A stretch of DNA of 64,000 nucleotides, taken from CALCLY01 sp900552775 (lineage in GTDB: Bacteria > Bacillota > Clostridia > UMGS1883 > UMGS1540). The notes under the pieces were generated by a model. That model was not told the DNA's origin, did no database searches, and saw nothing but the letters and a program-made list of their open reading frames with translations. Made by a program: the position numbers and the translations under genes. Numbering within the stretch: the first letter of the stretch is position 1; every line of letters begins with the position of its first letter. Below, one piece after another: positions 31,309 through 41,481 of the stretch. The DNA lies in NCBI GenBank assembly GCA_937966555.1, contig CALCLY010000027.1, positions 14,881 to 78,880 on the forward strand, in the 5' to 3' direction.

Positions 31309-32469
31309 TTATGCTTTTTTTGCCGCAAGCTTTATTTTGCTTATAGCCTTGTCGTTGAACTTAAATCCGAGCTCTTCCGCCCACTTGTCGGTGTATTCCT
31401 CCGCAAGGTTTGAAAGCTTCTTGGTTTTTGCCTTTTCAACAGCCTCGTCGTAAAGCTCGCCGCTTTGGGGCAGCGGAAGTCTCTTTATAATATGGTAGCC
31501 GTAAGAAGTTTTAACCGGTTCTGCCGTAAGCTCGTTTTCCTTGAGCGCAAATGCAGCCGTTTCAAACTCCGATACCATTTCACCCTTTGTGAACACATAA
31601 CCCTCGGGGCTGTTTATCTCGCCCGTCTCGGCATTTTTGTCCGCGGTGTTTTCTTTCATAAGCTTGTCAAAATCAGCTCCGCCCTGAAGCTCCGCAATAA
31701 GGTCTTTTGCTTTCTGCAGAGCAGCGGCGTCTTTATCCTCGGCGGATGTATCTGCCGAAGCGTCTGCCGAAGAATCCGCGGACTTGTCCGCATTTTCGTC
31801 TGCCGCGTCTCCGCTTTCAACCGTTGTCTCGCCCGATGCAGCCTTGTCCGCCTCGTTTGAAATAAGAATATGCTTTACATATACATACTCGGATTCGTAG
31901 AAGTTTTTAACGTCTTCGTCCGTCACCGTGATTTCACCGGGTTTTGCCTCCGTGCCGTCGCCGAAATATTTCTCGCTGACTTTCTGAGCGTATGCCTCGG
32001 CTTCGAGTATTTTTTCAACGTCCTGAAGCGTAAATCCGCCTTCGCTGAAATACTGCTCATAGTTGTATCTGCCGCCGTACTGCTCAATTATCTGAGTTTT
32101 CTGTTTTGCGATACTGTCGCGGTCTTCATCTGTCAGAGTTATACCGTCCGCAATTGCCTTTGCCTTCATAACAAGGGAGCTTTTTGCGTATTCTTTTGCT
32201 TTGTCGCGCGCATAGTCTGCCGCCGTAACATCGCCTATTTTAACCGTGTTCCATTCTTCCTCCGTGGAAGTTGCCGAAAGCGTGTCTCCTCCGCCCGACT
32301 GTGCCGCGGATATAGCCGCCGACTTGCCCTGCTGCAGATAGAAGTTAAATTCCCCTCTTCCCACAGAGTCCGTGTCCGTGTATGCCATTCTTGTAACGTC
32401 TTTTATATTGCACGCGCTGACAAGAAAAAGCATTGATGTTGCCAATAGAGCCGAAAGTAACTTTTTCAT
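31309..32469 (-). CDS. prsA: PrsA-like parvulin foldase lipoprotein
   Basis: A protein of 386 residues. Signal peptide with lipobox LVSAC, a SurA/PrsA-type N-terminal helical domain (about 30-185) and a parvulin (PPIC) domain starting YVKHILIS near 197 and ending SYGYHIIKR near 340. A run of about 40 Asp/Ala/Ser residues (ENADKSADSSADASA) is inserted right after the first parvulin strand. Such foldases sit outside the membrane and help secreted proteins fold. It lies directly after mfd, a common clostridial order. Confidence 0.88.
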   Translation of the reverse strand: MKKLLSALLATSMLFLVSACNIKDVTRMAYTDTDSVGRGEFNFYLQQGKSAAISAAQSGGGDTLSATSTEEEWNTVKIGDVTAADYARDKAKEYAKSSLVMKAKAIADGITLTDEDRDSIAKQKTQIIEQYGGRYNYEQYFSEGGFTLQDVEKILEAEAYAQKVSEKYFGDGTEAKPGEITVTDEDVKNFYESEYVYVKHILISNEADKAASGETTVESGDAADENADKSADSSADASADTSAEDKDAAALQKAKDLIAELQGGADFDKLMKENTADKNAETGEINSPEGYVFTKGEMVSEFETAAFALKENELTAEPVKTSYGYHIIKRLPLPQSGELYDEAVEKAKTKKLSNLAEEYTDKWAEELGFKFNDKAISKIKLAAKKA

Positions 32470-32514
32470 ATTCTTACTCCTTTATCACATAATAGTTGAT
32501 TCTATTATTATATA

Positions 32515-35500
32515 CTAAGCTTTGGAAATTTTCAAGTCTTTTAACAAATTTTTTAAATTATTTATTATTTTTTCACTGTTTTTCTCGGTATTTTTCAGTG
32601 TAATATACGGTTTTTCTCCCGCGCTGAACAAAATGTTTCTCTTATATTTCGCAATAACCGCGGCGATTCCCTCGGGCTGCGGCGGATTGTTTTCGTCCAC
32701 CGTGAGCACAATTTTGTTTCCGCTGCCCTGAATTTCGCGTATGCCCGCCTCGGAGGCGTAAACGCGCAGCGACGCCACCTCGATAAGCATAAGCGTTTCG
32801 TGCGGCAGATCGCCGTAGCGGTCGCAAAGCTCGTCCGACACGCGGACCTTGTCTTCATCGCTTTCAATATCGGCAATGGTTCTGTAAGCCTCAAGACGCT
32901 GTCTTGTGTCGCCTATATAGCTTTCGGGGATACCGGCGTCCACGGCAAGGTCGATTACGGCCTCGGTCTTTTGCGGCATACCTTCGCCGCCGCGCAGCTC
33001 CGCAATTTCCTCGTTTAAAAGCCGCATGTACATGTCGTAGCCGACGGTTGACATAAACCCGTGCTGCTCGGGCCCGAAAATATCGCCCGCACCGCGTATT
33101 TCAAGGTCGCGCAGCGCTATTTTAAAGCCTGCGCCGAGCTCCGTAAATTCTTTAATTGCAACAAGCCTTTTTTCCGCAACCTCGGAAAGGGATTTGTCCG
33201 GCTTGAACATCAGATACGCATATGCGATTCTGTCCGAACGCCCAACCCTTCCGCGCAGCTGATAAAGCTGAGAAAGACCCATGCAGTCGGCATTTTCTAC
33301 AATCATTGTGTTTACGTTCGGGATATCGAGTCCCGTTTCGATTATTGTTGTACAGACCAAAACGTCTATCTCTCCGCGCAGCATTTTGAGCATTATGTCC
33401 TCAAGCTCGCGCTCGTTCATTCTTCCGTGCGCCACGGCAATGCGCGCCTCGGGGAAAATTGCCTGCAGTTTTTCCGCCTTGGTGTAAATACCTGAAATCC
33501 TGTTGTATACGTAATACACCTGCCCTCCGCGCTGAAGCTCGCGGCCGATGGCGTCTGCGGCAATGCCGTCGCTGTATTCCATAACATATGTCTGAATTGC
33601 GTGCCGGTCCTCGGGCGGCATGGCGATGACGCTCATGTCGCGTATTCCGCTCATAGCCATGTTGAGCGTGCGCGGAATGGGCGTCGCGGTCAGGGTGAGC
33701 ACGTCTATGCCGCGCTTTAAATTTTTTATTTTTTCTTTGTGCGCCACACCGAAGCGCTGCTCCTCGTCAATTACAAGAAGTCCGAGTTTTTTAAACTCCA
33801 CATCGTCGCCCAGAAGGCGGTGCGTTCCTATTATAATATCAATTTCGCCGCTTTTTAATTTTTTAAGTATTTCGCGCTGCTGCGCCGCCGTACGGAAGCG
33901 CGATAGCATCTCGATTTTCACGGGGAAAGACTGCATTCTCTTTAAAAAGCTGCCGAAATGCTGCTGCGCCAAAATGGTGGTGGGCACAAGATATGCGCAC
34001 TGGAACCCGTCCGTCACGCACTTAAACGCGGCGCGCATCGCAACCTCCGTTTTGCCGTAGCCCACGTCTCCGCACAAAAGTCTGTCCATGGGACATTCTT
34101 TTTCCATGTCGCGCTTGATTTCCTCAATGCTTTTGAGCTGGTCGGGCGTTTCCTCATACTGGAACTCGTCTTCAAACTCCGTCTGCCACGAGGTGTCCTT
34201 TGAAAACGCGTGGCCGCGCATGCGGCTTCTCTCCGCATACAGTTCTATAAGCTTTATGGCAAGCTTTTTCGCGCTTTGGCGCACCTTGTTTTTCGTGTTC
34301 TGCCACTGTGTTCCGCCGAGTTTGTTTATCTTCGGCTTCGGCGTGTCCTCCCCGGCATGGGAATATTTGTAAAGAAGATTCAGCTGATTTACGGGCACGT
34401 ACAAAACATCCGTCCCCTGATAATCTATTTTAAGATAATCGCGCGAGGCTCCGCCCACGTTTATCGAGACAAGCTCCGTAAATCTGCCTATACCGTGCGT
34501 GCGGTGAACCACATAGTCGCCTATGGCAAGCTCGTCAAAGCTTCGTATTGCCTTGCCGGCGTCCGCGCTTTTTCTTCTGTGCGTCCGTTTTTCCGTGAAA
34601 AGGTCGCTTCCGCTCACAAACACAACCTTTGCCGAAGGATATTCGAAGCTTTTCGGGATGTATACCGAATATATTCCTGCCGTTCCCTCGCGCGGCGCTT
34701 TTGTGCTTTCGAGTATTTCCGACGGAAGACCCTTATCCTCCAAAAGCTCGTGAATACCTGCCGCGCGCGCATCGCTCCCCGCCATTATGAAAATTGTGTA
34801 TCCGGTTTTGCGCCAGTATATAACGTCGTCCGCCAGAGCCGCCGTGTCACCCGAATAGCTCGAAAGGACTTTAACCCCGAAATCAAACGTGGCGCCGGGC
34901 AGAAATCCGCCGCCCGATGCGCTCAGCGCGCCGACGCCGAGGAGCGTTTTTTTCTCCATTTCGCTTTCAAGCTTTTTAAAGTCCGCAATCGGATAATTTT
35001 TTATATCTCCGCCCGAAAGCATTTTGTCCGCAAGTTTTTCTTCAACGCTTGCCGCAAAATCCGCCGCGCTCTCGCAAAGCCTTTTCGGCTCGTCAAAAAC
35101 AAAAAGCGTGCCGTCCCCGAACCAGTCGGTCACATATGCGCTTCCCTTGTCCGCATCCGCCGGAATTATAACCGCTCTTTCGGCATTCTCGGTCGAAAGC
35201 TGAGTTTTAACGTCGAAAATGCGTATGCTGTCTACCTCATCGTCAAAAAATTCTATTCTGTATGCGTTTTCCGCCGCAGGCGAGAAAACGTCGCAAATTC
35301 CGCCGCGCAGCGCAAACTGTCCGCACCCCGTAACCTCCGGCGTGCGGCTGTAGCCCATGTCGACAAGAGTTTTGCTTATGTCCTCAACCGTTTTGCCGTA
35401 TTCTATAATAAGCGTCTTTTCTTCAAACTCTTTTTCGGGCATGACAAAACAGCAAAGCGCCGCCGCACTCATAACCGCAGACGCTCCGCCGTGTATCATA

Positions 35501-35817
35501 TTCAAAGCTTCTATTCTTGCCGCGTGAAGATCGTAGCTTGCCGCAAGGGCATCGCCCGCCGTCACATCGTCCGCCATAAGCCTTGCGGGCGGCATCGGCA
35601 TGAAAGCTCCGAGCTCCTCATGGTATTGCTTTGCAAGCGGCTCGTTTGCCGTCACAATGCAAAGCCTTTTGCCCGTTTTTTGCGCAATTCCGGCAAGAAT
35701 ATGTGATTTTGACGTTTCGGAAACTCCCGAAACTCCGATTTTTCCGCCCTTTTCCGCAGCCGCACACAGCTTTTCAAAGCCCGGCAGCCGAAAAAGCGGA
35801 TCCAAAAAAATATTCAT
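32515..35817 (-). CDS. mfd: Transcription-repair coupling factor
   Basis: A protein of 1100 residues. UvrB-like N-terminal module (to about 330), the RNA-polymerase-interacting domain (LAIGDYVVHRTHGIGRF near 435), and a RecG-like translocase with Walker A CGDVGYGKTEVAMRA near 585, DEEQRFG near 683 and QLRGRVGRS near 845, then the C-terminal autoinhibitory domain. It removes stalled RNA polymerase and recruits UvrA. pth is 26 bases upstream. Confidence 0.97.
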   Translation of the reverse strand: MNIFLDPLFRLPGFEKLCAAAEKGGKIGVSGVSETSKSHILAGIAQKTGKRLCIVTANEPLAKQYHEELGAFMPMPPARLMADDVTAGDALAASYDLHAARIEALNMIHGGASAVMSAAALCCFVMPEKEFEEKTLIIEYGKTVEDISKTLVDMGYSRTPEVTGCGQFALRGGICDVFSPAAENAYRIEFFDDEVDSIRIFDVKTQLSTENAERAVIIPADADKGSAYVTDWFGDGTLFVFDEPKRLCESAADFAASVEEKLADKMLSGGDIKNYPIADFKKLESEMEKKTLLGVGALSASGGGFLPGATFDFGVKVLSSYSGDTAALADDVIYWRKTGYTIFIMAGSDARAAGIHELLEDKGLPSEILESTKAPREGTAGIYSVYIPKSFEYPSAKVVFVSGSDLFTEKRTHRRKSADAGKAIRSFDELAIGDYVVHRTHGIGRFTELVSINVGGASRDYLKIDYQGTDVLYVPVNQLNLLYKYSHAGEDTPKPKINKLGGTQWQNTKNKVRQSAKKLAIKLIELYAERSRMRGHAFSKDTSWQTEFEDEFQYEETPDQLKSIEEIKRDMEKECPMDRLLCGDVGYGKTEVAMRAAFKCVTDGFQCAYLVPTTILAQQHFGSFLKRMQSFPVKIEMLSRFRTAAQQREILKKLKSGEIDIIIGTHRLLGDDVEFKKLGLLVIDEEQRFGVAHKEKIKNLKRGIDVLTLTATPIPRTLNMAMSGIRDMSVIAMPPEDRHAIQTYVMEYSDGIAADAIGRELQRGGQVYYVYNRISGIYTKAEKLQAIFPEARIAVAHGRMNERELEDIMLKMLRGEIDVLVCTTIIETGLDIPNVNTMIVENADCMGLSQLYQLRGRVGRSDRIAYAYLMFKPDKSLSEVAEKRLVAIKEFTELGAGFKIALRDLEIRGAGDIFGPEQHGFMSTVGYDMYMRLLNEEIAELRGGEGMPQKTEAVIDLAVDAGIPESYIGDTRQRLEAYRTIADIESDEDKVRVSDELCDRYGDLPHETLMLIEVASLRVYASEAGIREIQGSGNKIVLTVDENNPPQPEGIAAVIAKYKRNILFSAGEKPYITLKNTEKNSEKIINNLKNLLKDLKISKA

Positions 35818-35843
35818 AATTTACTCCATGGCGCTTACGCATT

Positions 35844-36419
35844 TTACTGCTCTCCGAAATCCGTTCCGTTAAACTTATTCATCGCCGCGGAAACGCCGCG
35901 GGAAATTATTTCCTCCGTAATTTTGTCCGTTTCTTTTATGCACCTTGTAACCCTCACGCCGTCCTCCTTCGAAAACGTGCCGAGAACGTGATTTGCAAGT
36001 TCAGCGCCGCTTACCTTTCCCACGCCTATGCGCACTCTCGGGAAGGCGTCGCTCTGCAAATGATATATAATCGACTTCATGCCGTTATGTCCGCCGTCAC
36101 TGCCCGAGGGGCGAATGCGCAGCCTGCCCGTGTCAAGCGCAACATCATCGTATATTATTATTACGTTCTCCGGCGGAATTTTATAATATCTCGCAATTTC
36201 ACCCACCGCTTCGCCGCTGTTGTTCATAAAAGTTGAGGGCTTCGCCAGAATAACGCGCTCGCCGCCTATAATCCCTTCGCCCAAAAGCGAACGGAATTTG
36301 ATTTTTTTCACGCTTATTTTGTACACAGCCGAAAGGTAGTCTATAGCCATAAACCCCACGTTGTGCCTTGTGTATTTATATTTTTCACCCGGATTGCCGA
36401 GTCCCGCGATTAAGTACAT
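35844..36419 (-). CDS. pth: Peptidyl-tRNA hydrolase
   Basis: A protein of 191 residues. LIAGLGNPGEKYKYTRHNVGF carries the catalytic His20-equivalent, and FMNNSGEAV, DDVALDTGRLRIRPSGSDGGHNGMKS and FPRVRIGVG are the other family blocks. It recycles peptidyl-tRNA released from ribosomes. Six bases separate it from ahcY. Confidence 0.96.
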   Translation of the reverse strand: MYLIAGLGNPGEKYKYTRHNVGFMAIDYLSAVYKISVKKIKFRSLLGEGIIGGERVILAKPSTFMNNSGEAVGEIARYYKIPPENVIIIYDDVALDTGRLRIRPSGSDGGHNGMKSIIYHLQSDAFPRVRIGVGKVSGAELANHVLGTFSKEDGVRVTRCIKETDKITEEIISRGVSAAMNKFNGTDFGEQ

Positions 36420-36425
36420 TTTTTG

Positions 36426-37661
36426 TCACTGAGCAAGATACGCCTTCTGCTCCTCCGAAAGCGCGTCTATACTTTTTCCCCACGTCTTTATTTTAAGCTC
36501 CGCCACGAATTTATCTATTTCCGCCGGAACGTCATACACTTTATTCTGAAGCTTTTCGTAATTTTCCGCCATGTATTTTACGGACATTGTCTGAATGGCA
36601 AAGCTCATATCCATAATTTCCGCCGGGTGACCGTCCCCCGCGGCAAGATTTACAAGCCTTCCCTCCGCCAAAAGGTAGAGCGAATTGCCGTTTCTGAGTC
36701 TGTATTCCGTAATATTCGGCTTGATCTCTCCGGAATATTCCGAAAGAGACAAAAGGTCGGGCTTTGAAATCTCAACGTCAAAGTGACCGGCGTTTGCCAT
36801 CATCGCGCCGTTTTTCATCTTCTCGAAATGACGCTTTGTCAAAACGTCCTTACAGCCTGTAAGCGTTACGAAAACATCGCCCAATGCCGCCGCCTCGTCC
36901 ATGGGCATAATCTCAAATCCGTCCATAGCCGCCTCAATTGCCTTTACTGCGTCAACCTCACACACAATCACCTTTGCACCCAGACCCTTGGCGCGCATTG
37001 CGCACCCTCTGCCGCACCAGCCGTAGCCTGCTATAACAACCGTTTTTCCGGCAACTATGAGATTTGTCGTGCGGTCGATTCCGTCCCAGACGGACTGACC
37101 CGTTCCGTAGCGGTTGTCAAAAAGGTGCTTGCAGAGCGCGTCGTTTGCGGAAATCATCGGGAAAAGCAGCTCGCCGCGTTTTTCCTTTGCGCGGAGGCGC
37201 ATAACGCCCGTTGTCGTCTCCTCCGAGCCGCCGCGTATTTTAGCGCACAGCGCGCGTTTTTCGGAGTGCAGCGCGGCAACAAGGTCGCCGCCGTCGTCTA
37301 TAAACACATCGGGCTTTGCGTCAAGCGCCGCGCCGATATGTCTGAAATACTCTTCGTCCGACACGCCGTGAACCGCGAAAACGTCGATTCCGCCGTGAAG
37401 CAGCGCCGCCGCAACATCGTCCTGCGTTGAAAGGGGGTTGCAGCCCGTAACCGTAACTTTTGCGCCGCCTGCCTTAAGCACGCGCGCCATGTACGCGGTT
37501 TTTGCCTCAACGTGAATGCTTATCGTTATGTTAAGTCCTTCAAACGGCTTTGTCTTCTCAAAGTCCTTTTCTATGTAGTTTAAAAGGGGCATATGCCTTT
37601 TTACCCACTCGATTTTTGCGTCTCCGCTTTTGTAAAGCGAAATGTCTTTTACTATACTCAT
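36426..37661 (-). CDS. ahcY: Adenosylhomocysteinase
   Basis: A protein of 411 residues, the compact bacterial/archaeal size. NAD-binding Rossmann motif GYGWCGRGCAMRAKG near 215, and the substrate part with HVEAKTAYM, TGCNPLSTQDDVAAAL, and NAGHFDVEI. It splits S-adenosylhomocysteine into adenosine and homocysteine. It sits 17 bases after the PHP phosphatase gene. Confidence 0.95.
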   Translation of the reverse strand: MSIVKDISLYKSGDAKIEWVKRHMPLLNYIEKDFEKTKPFEGLNITISIHVEAKTAYMARVLKAGGAKVTVTGCNPLSTQDDVAAALLHGGIDVFAVHGVSDEEYFRHIGAALDAKPDVFIDDGGDLVAALHSEKRALCAKIRGGSEETTTGVMRLRAKEKRGELLFPMISANDALCKHLFDNRYGTGQSVWDGIDRTTNLIVAGKTVVIAGYGWCGRGCAMRAKGLGAKVIVCEVDAVKAIEAAMDGFEIMPMDEAAALGDVFVTLTGCKDVLTKRHFEKMKNGAMMANAGHFDVEISKPDLLSLSEYSGEIKPNITEYRLRNGNSLYLLAEGRLVNLAAGDGHPAEIMDMSFAIQTMSVKYMAENYEKLQNKVYDVPAEIDKFVAELKIKTWGKSIDALSEEQKAYLAQ

Positions 37662-37678
37662 CGGTTAATCCGTCTCCT

Positions 37679-38476
37679 TTATATCTTATGAAATTCGGGT
37701 TTTCTCTCTTTGAACGTTGCAATGTATTTAAACCCGGCGCGCCTTGCAAGCTCCAGCCCCTTCTCAAGGCAGAGACCCACATTCTGCGGCGTGTGCGCGT
37801 CCGTCCCTATTGTGAGAATCTCGCCGCCCAGCGCACGGTATTTTTTGATAAGCTCAATCCCCGGAAGGCTCGCTCCGCCGTCGCGCATGCCGGAAACATT
37901 TATCTCAATTCCTTTTCCGAGAGACACCGCCTGCCTTAAAACAATTATGGCCATATCCTCATAGTCGCTCACGTTTACCGGAATTTTCTGCTTTGCAATG
38001 TACCTGCATATGTAGTTTAAGTGGCCGAAAACATCGTAAAGACCTGTTTTCGCCGCCTCCGCCGCTTCAAGAAAATATTTTGAAAGCCATGCCGAAACGT
38101 TTGCCATGGTGTATGTCTCAAACGCCAGATCTATGTCCCCCGTAACGTTGTGCACGGAGCCTATTACAAAGTCGTAATCATGAGAATCAAGCATTTTTTT
38201 CACGTTTTCGGGATAAAGCTGCGCCTGCCCCGCCTCAATGCCGGCGGCAATGTCTATCTTGTCACCGTAAAGTCCGCGGACGCGCGAAAGCTCTTCAAAA
38301 TATTTTTTCGGGTCGTATTCGCTTATGCAGTCTTTGTCCTTCTGGAACGGGTCGAAATGGTCCGTTATTGCTATATGCGTGATGCCCGACGCTATCGCTT
38401 TTTTTACAATTTCCTCCATCGGCGCATGCGAGTCGAAAGAAATTTCACTGTGAATATGATAATCTGCCAAAAACAT
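37679..38476 (-). CDS. PHP-family histidinol-phosphatase (HisK-like)
   Basis: A protein of 265 residues. PHP metal motifs: DYHIHSEISFDSHAP at the N terminus, ITDHFDPF, VIGSVHNVTG, and GTDAHTPQNVG near the C terminus. The family dephosphorylates L-histidinol phosphate. No other his genes are near, and the gene heads the ahcY-pth-mfd run, so the substrate is open. Confidence 0.85.
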   Translation of the reverse strand: MFLADYHIHSEISFDSHAPMEEIVKKAIASGITHIAITDHFDPFQKDKDCISEYDPKKYFEELSRVRGLYGDKIDIAAGIEAGQAQLYPENVKKMLDSHDYDFVIGSVHNVTGDIDLAFETYTMANVSAWLSKYFLEAAEAAKTGLYDVFGHLNYICRYIAKQKIPVNVSDYEDMAIIVLRQAVSLGKGIEINVSGMRDGGASLPGIELIKKYRALGGEILTIGTDAHTPQNVGLCLEKGLELARRAGFKYIATFKERKPEFHKI

Positions 38477-38513
38477 ACAGAACCCTTTCCTTCCTAATAG
38501 TATCCGATATTAA

Positions 38514-38542
38514 ATTATATAACAATGTCCTTTTAATGTCAA
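38514..38542 (-). promoter_or_regulatory. SigmaA promoter of the hisK-like to yebC run
   Basis: TTGACA (38537..38542), 17 bp, TATAAT (38514..38519). Confidence 0.85.
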
Positions 38543-38599
38543 TCCTTTTCCGTGAAAAGTTGGTGAGCGGAATATTTTGCAAAAAGTTTGTTTAAAAAC

Positions 38600-38628
38600 T
38601 TGACTTTATTTTCCTTCGGGGGTATAAT
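38600..38628 (+). promoter_or_regulatory. SigmaA promoter of the LRR protein gene
   Basis: TTGACT, 17 bp, TATAAT. It gives a leader of about 128 bases. Confidence 0.8.
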
Positions 38629-38762
38629 TAGAACGAAAGTTAAAAATTTTTTTGTGTTTTTATTCCACATAATCATTGTACGGATTAAAGCATTTTAAAT
38701 GTATCGGGAATAATTAAAACAAAAGTATTCTGATTTAAATATAATTTTGGAGGGCAATATCA

Positions 38763-41465
38763 GTGAAAAAGAAAATAATACTGTCACTTATTTTAATGTG
38801 TGTAGGAATAATATCATTAGGTGTGCTGAACGCCGCGGCATATACATACGGTGATCTGACATATAAGAAATCTGGCTATACAATAACAATTACCGGTTGT
38901 AATAAATCCGCAGCCAATGTTGTAATTCCGTCAAAAATTAAAGGCAGAACCGTGACAAGTATAGATGATGATGCGTTTAGAGGTTGCAGCGGTCTTACAA
39001 GTATAACGATACCCGACAGCGTAGCGAGCATAGGTGATTATGCGTTTAACGGTTGCAGCAGCCTTACGAGTATAACAATATCTGACAGTGTGACGAGCAT
39101 AGGTGATGGTGCGTTTAGCGGTTGCAGCAGCCTTAAAAGCATAACAATACCCGACGGTGTTAAGAGCAGCATAGGAAGTGATATGTTTAGAGGTTGCAGC
39201 AGCCTTACGAGTATAACAATACCCGACAGCGTGACGAGCATAGGTTATTCTGCGTTTAGCGGCTGCACCGGTCTTACGAGCGTAACGATAGGTAACGGCG
39301 TGACAAGCATAGGTGGTTCTGCGTTTAGCGGTTGCAGCAGTCTTACGAGCGTAACAATACCCGACAGCGTGACAAGCATAAGTGATTCTGCGTTTTACGG
39401 TTGCGGCAGCCTTACGAGCGTAACGATACCCGACAGCGTGACAAGCATAGGTGATAATGCGTTTGCAGATTGCAAAAATCTTGCGAAAGTAACAATACCC
39501 GACAGCGTGACAAGCATAGGTGATTCTGCGTTTAGCGGCTGTGAAAGCCTTATGCGAATAACAATGCCCGACAGCGTGACAAGCATAGGTGATTATGCGT
39601 TTAGCGGTTGCAGCAGCCTTACGGGCATAACGATACCCGGCAGTGTAACGAGCATAGGTTATTCTGCGTTTGGAAATTGCAGCAGTCTTAACCGAGTAAA
39701 CATAACTGACATAGCGGCTTGGTGTAAAATAGATTTTTGGCCTAATTATTCCAATCCGTTAACATATGCCCACAATTTGTATCTAAACGGAAAGTTGGTA
39801 GAAAACCTTGTGATACCGGGCGGTGTAACGAGTATAAGCTATTATGCATTTAGCGACTGCACCGGTATTAAGAGTGTAACAATACCCGACAGCGTGACAA
39901 GCATAGGTGATAATGCGTTTGCAGATTGCAAAAATCTTGCGAAAGTAACAATACCCGACAGCGTGACGAGCATAGGTGGGTATGCGTTTGGCGGTTGCAC
40001 CGGTCTTACGAGCATAACGATACCCGACAGCGTGACGAGCATAGGTGGGTATGCGTTTGGCGGTTGCACCGGTCTTACAAGCGTAACGATACCCGACAGT
40101 GTGACGAGCATAGGTGATGGTGCGTTTAGAGGTTGCACCGGTCTTACAAGCGTAACAATACCCGACAGCGTAACAAGCATAGGTGGGTATACGTTTAGCG
40201 GTTGCCGACGCCTTACGAGCATAACAATACCCGACAGCGTAACGAGCATAGGTGATTATGCGTTTGACGATTGCAAAAATCTTAACAGGGTGGATATAAC
40301 GGACATAGCTGCCTGGTGTAAAATAAACTTTATAAAATCTTATGATGGAAATGTTTCAAATCCATTAATGTATGCAGACAACTTGTATTTAAATGGAGAA
40401 CGGGTAGAAAACCTTGTGATACCGGACGGTGTAACGAGTATAAGCGATTATGCTTTTTACGGTTGCACCGGGCTTACAAGTGTAACATTCCCGGACGGAT
40501 TAAATATTATACCGGAATCAGCTTTTAGCAATTGCAGCAACCTTAAAGCAATTACAATTCCCGCAAGCATGGAGTACATAAGAAATGGTGCTTTCAGCGG
40601 CTGTAAAAACATAAAATATATCTTCTTCAAAGGCAGCCGTGACTTTTGGGACAACGAAATGCTTATATACACAGGAAATGACGCTTTAAACAATGCAGAA
40701 ATAATTTGCGACGCAAAAGAAAAAACATATAACTTTGTAACAAACTGCGAAAAAACATTGTCTCCCGTTACAGCTTACTATATTGCCGTTAAGCCTAAAA
40801 CAGACACTCTGAGCAGAAAAAAATATGTGACAGGCTGGTATGATAACCCGGAGCTTTCCGGAGAGCCCGTAGAATTCCCGTATTACAGCGACAAAACAAC
40901 GCTTTATGCCAAATTGGCGGACAGAACCGGGGAAAGCTTTGAAAGCGCCGTTTATGTCCCCGAAAACGGGAGCAGTACGATAAATAAAAATATAGATAAT
41001 AAATATTATGGGACGTTTATTCCCGAAAAAACGGGAGAGTATATTTTTAAATCCACCGCCGGCAAATACTTATACTTATATAACAGTAATAAAGCTGAGC
41101 TGGCATCAGGCAGCAACAGTATAACATTCAGCCTTGCCGCAGGAGAGATATATTATATAATGAATACATATATGTACTCCTATGGTGGTACTTTAACGGT
41201 TACACAGGCAGGCTATAAAGGAACATCAACGTCAATTTCAAATAACGGTAAAAAAATAAGAATTTTGCCGAATAAAATAGAACCCGGCACAAAAATAACA
41301 GTTGCGCTGTATAACGGAGACAAGTTTGTCGGAACAAAGGTTGCCACGTATCGGGGCGGCGCGATAGAGTTTACAACAAACACGGAATACACAAGCATAA
41401 AGGTTATGGCGTGGAACGCAGACAATTTGACGCCGTGCGCAAAGGCAGAGGTTGTTGAAAGGTAA
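38763..41465 (+). CDS. BspA-like leucine-rich repeat surface protein
   Basis: A protein of 900 residues starting at GTG, eight bases after GGAGGG. Signal peptide (ILSLILMCVGIISLGVLNAAA), then about 20 LRR_5-type repeats of 23 residues (SVTIPDSVTSIGDYAFSGC) from about 60 to 620, broken twice by an AAWCKI...NPL.YA...LYLNG linker. Next come a segment with YVTGWYDNPELSGEPV, a jelly-roll-like part and a C-terminal domain ending YTSIKVMAWNADNLTPC, similar to the end of the protein at 15892. BspA-like proteins bind host matrix or other bacteria. No anchoring motif was seen. Confidence 0.9.
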   Translation: MKKKIILSLILMCVGIISLGVLNAAAYTYGDLTYKKSGYTITITGCNKSAANVVIPSKIKGRTVTSIDDDAFRGCSGLTSITIPDSVASIGDYAFNGCSSLTSITISDSVTSIGDGAFSGCSSLKSITIPDGVKSSIGSDMFRGCSSLTSITIPDSVTSIGYSAFSGCTGLTSVTIGNGVTSIGGSAFSGCSSLTSVTIPDSVTSISDSAFYGCGSLTSVTIPDSVTSIGDNAFADCKNLAKVTIPDSVTSIGDSAFSGCESLMRITMPDSVTSIGDYAFSGCSSLTGITIPGSVTSIGYSAFGNCSSLNRVNITDIAAWCKIDFWPNYSNPLTYAHNLYLNGKLVENLVIPGGVTSISYYAFSDCTGIKSVTIPDSVTSIGDNAFADCKNLAKVTIPDSVTSIGGYAFGGCTGLTSITIPDSVTSIGGYAFGGCTGLTSVTIPDSVTSIGDGAFRGCTGLTSVTIPDSVTSIGGYTFSGCRRLTSITIPDSVTSIGDYAFDDCKNLNRVDITDIAAWCKINFIKSYDGNVSNPLMYADNLYLNGERVENLVIPDGVTSISDYAFYGCTGLTSVTFPDGLNIIPESAFSNCSNLKAITIPASMEYIRNGAFSGCKNIKYIFFKGSRDFWDNEMLIYTGNDALNNAEIICDAKEKTYNFVTNCEKTLSPVTAYYIAVKPKTDTLSRKKYVTGWYDNPELSGEPVEFPYYSDKTTLYAKLADRTGESFESAVYVPENGSSTINKNIDNKYYGTFIPEKTGEYIFKSTAGKYLYLYNSNKAELASGSNSITFSLAAGEIYYIMNTYMYSYGGTLTVTQAGYKGTSTSISNNGKKIRILPNKIEPGTKITVALYNGDKFVGTKVATYRGGAIEFTTNTEYTSIKVMAWNADNLTPCAKAEVVER
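38960..40300 (+). repeat. 69-bp LRR-coding tandem repeats
   Basis: Units of 69 bp run through the gene. Two blocks are almost identical in DNA (39452..39515 and 39907..39970), a sign of recent internal duplication. Confidence 0.8.
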
Positions 41466-41481
41466 AATGCATAATTAATAA

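Noticed and set aside
34210..35706. A 498-codon frame opposite mfd
   Set aside because: Antisense shadow of a well-supported 1100-residue gene; Arg/Cys/Phe-rich with no start signal.
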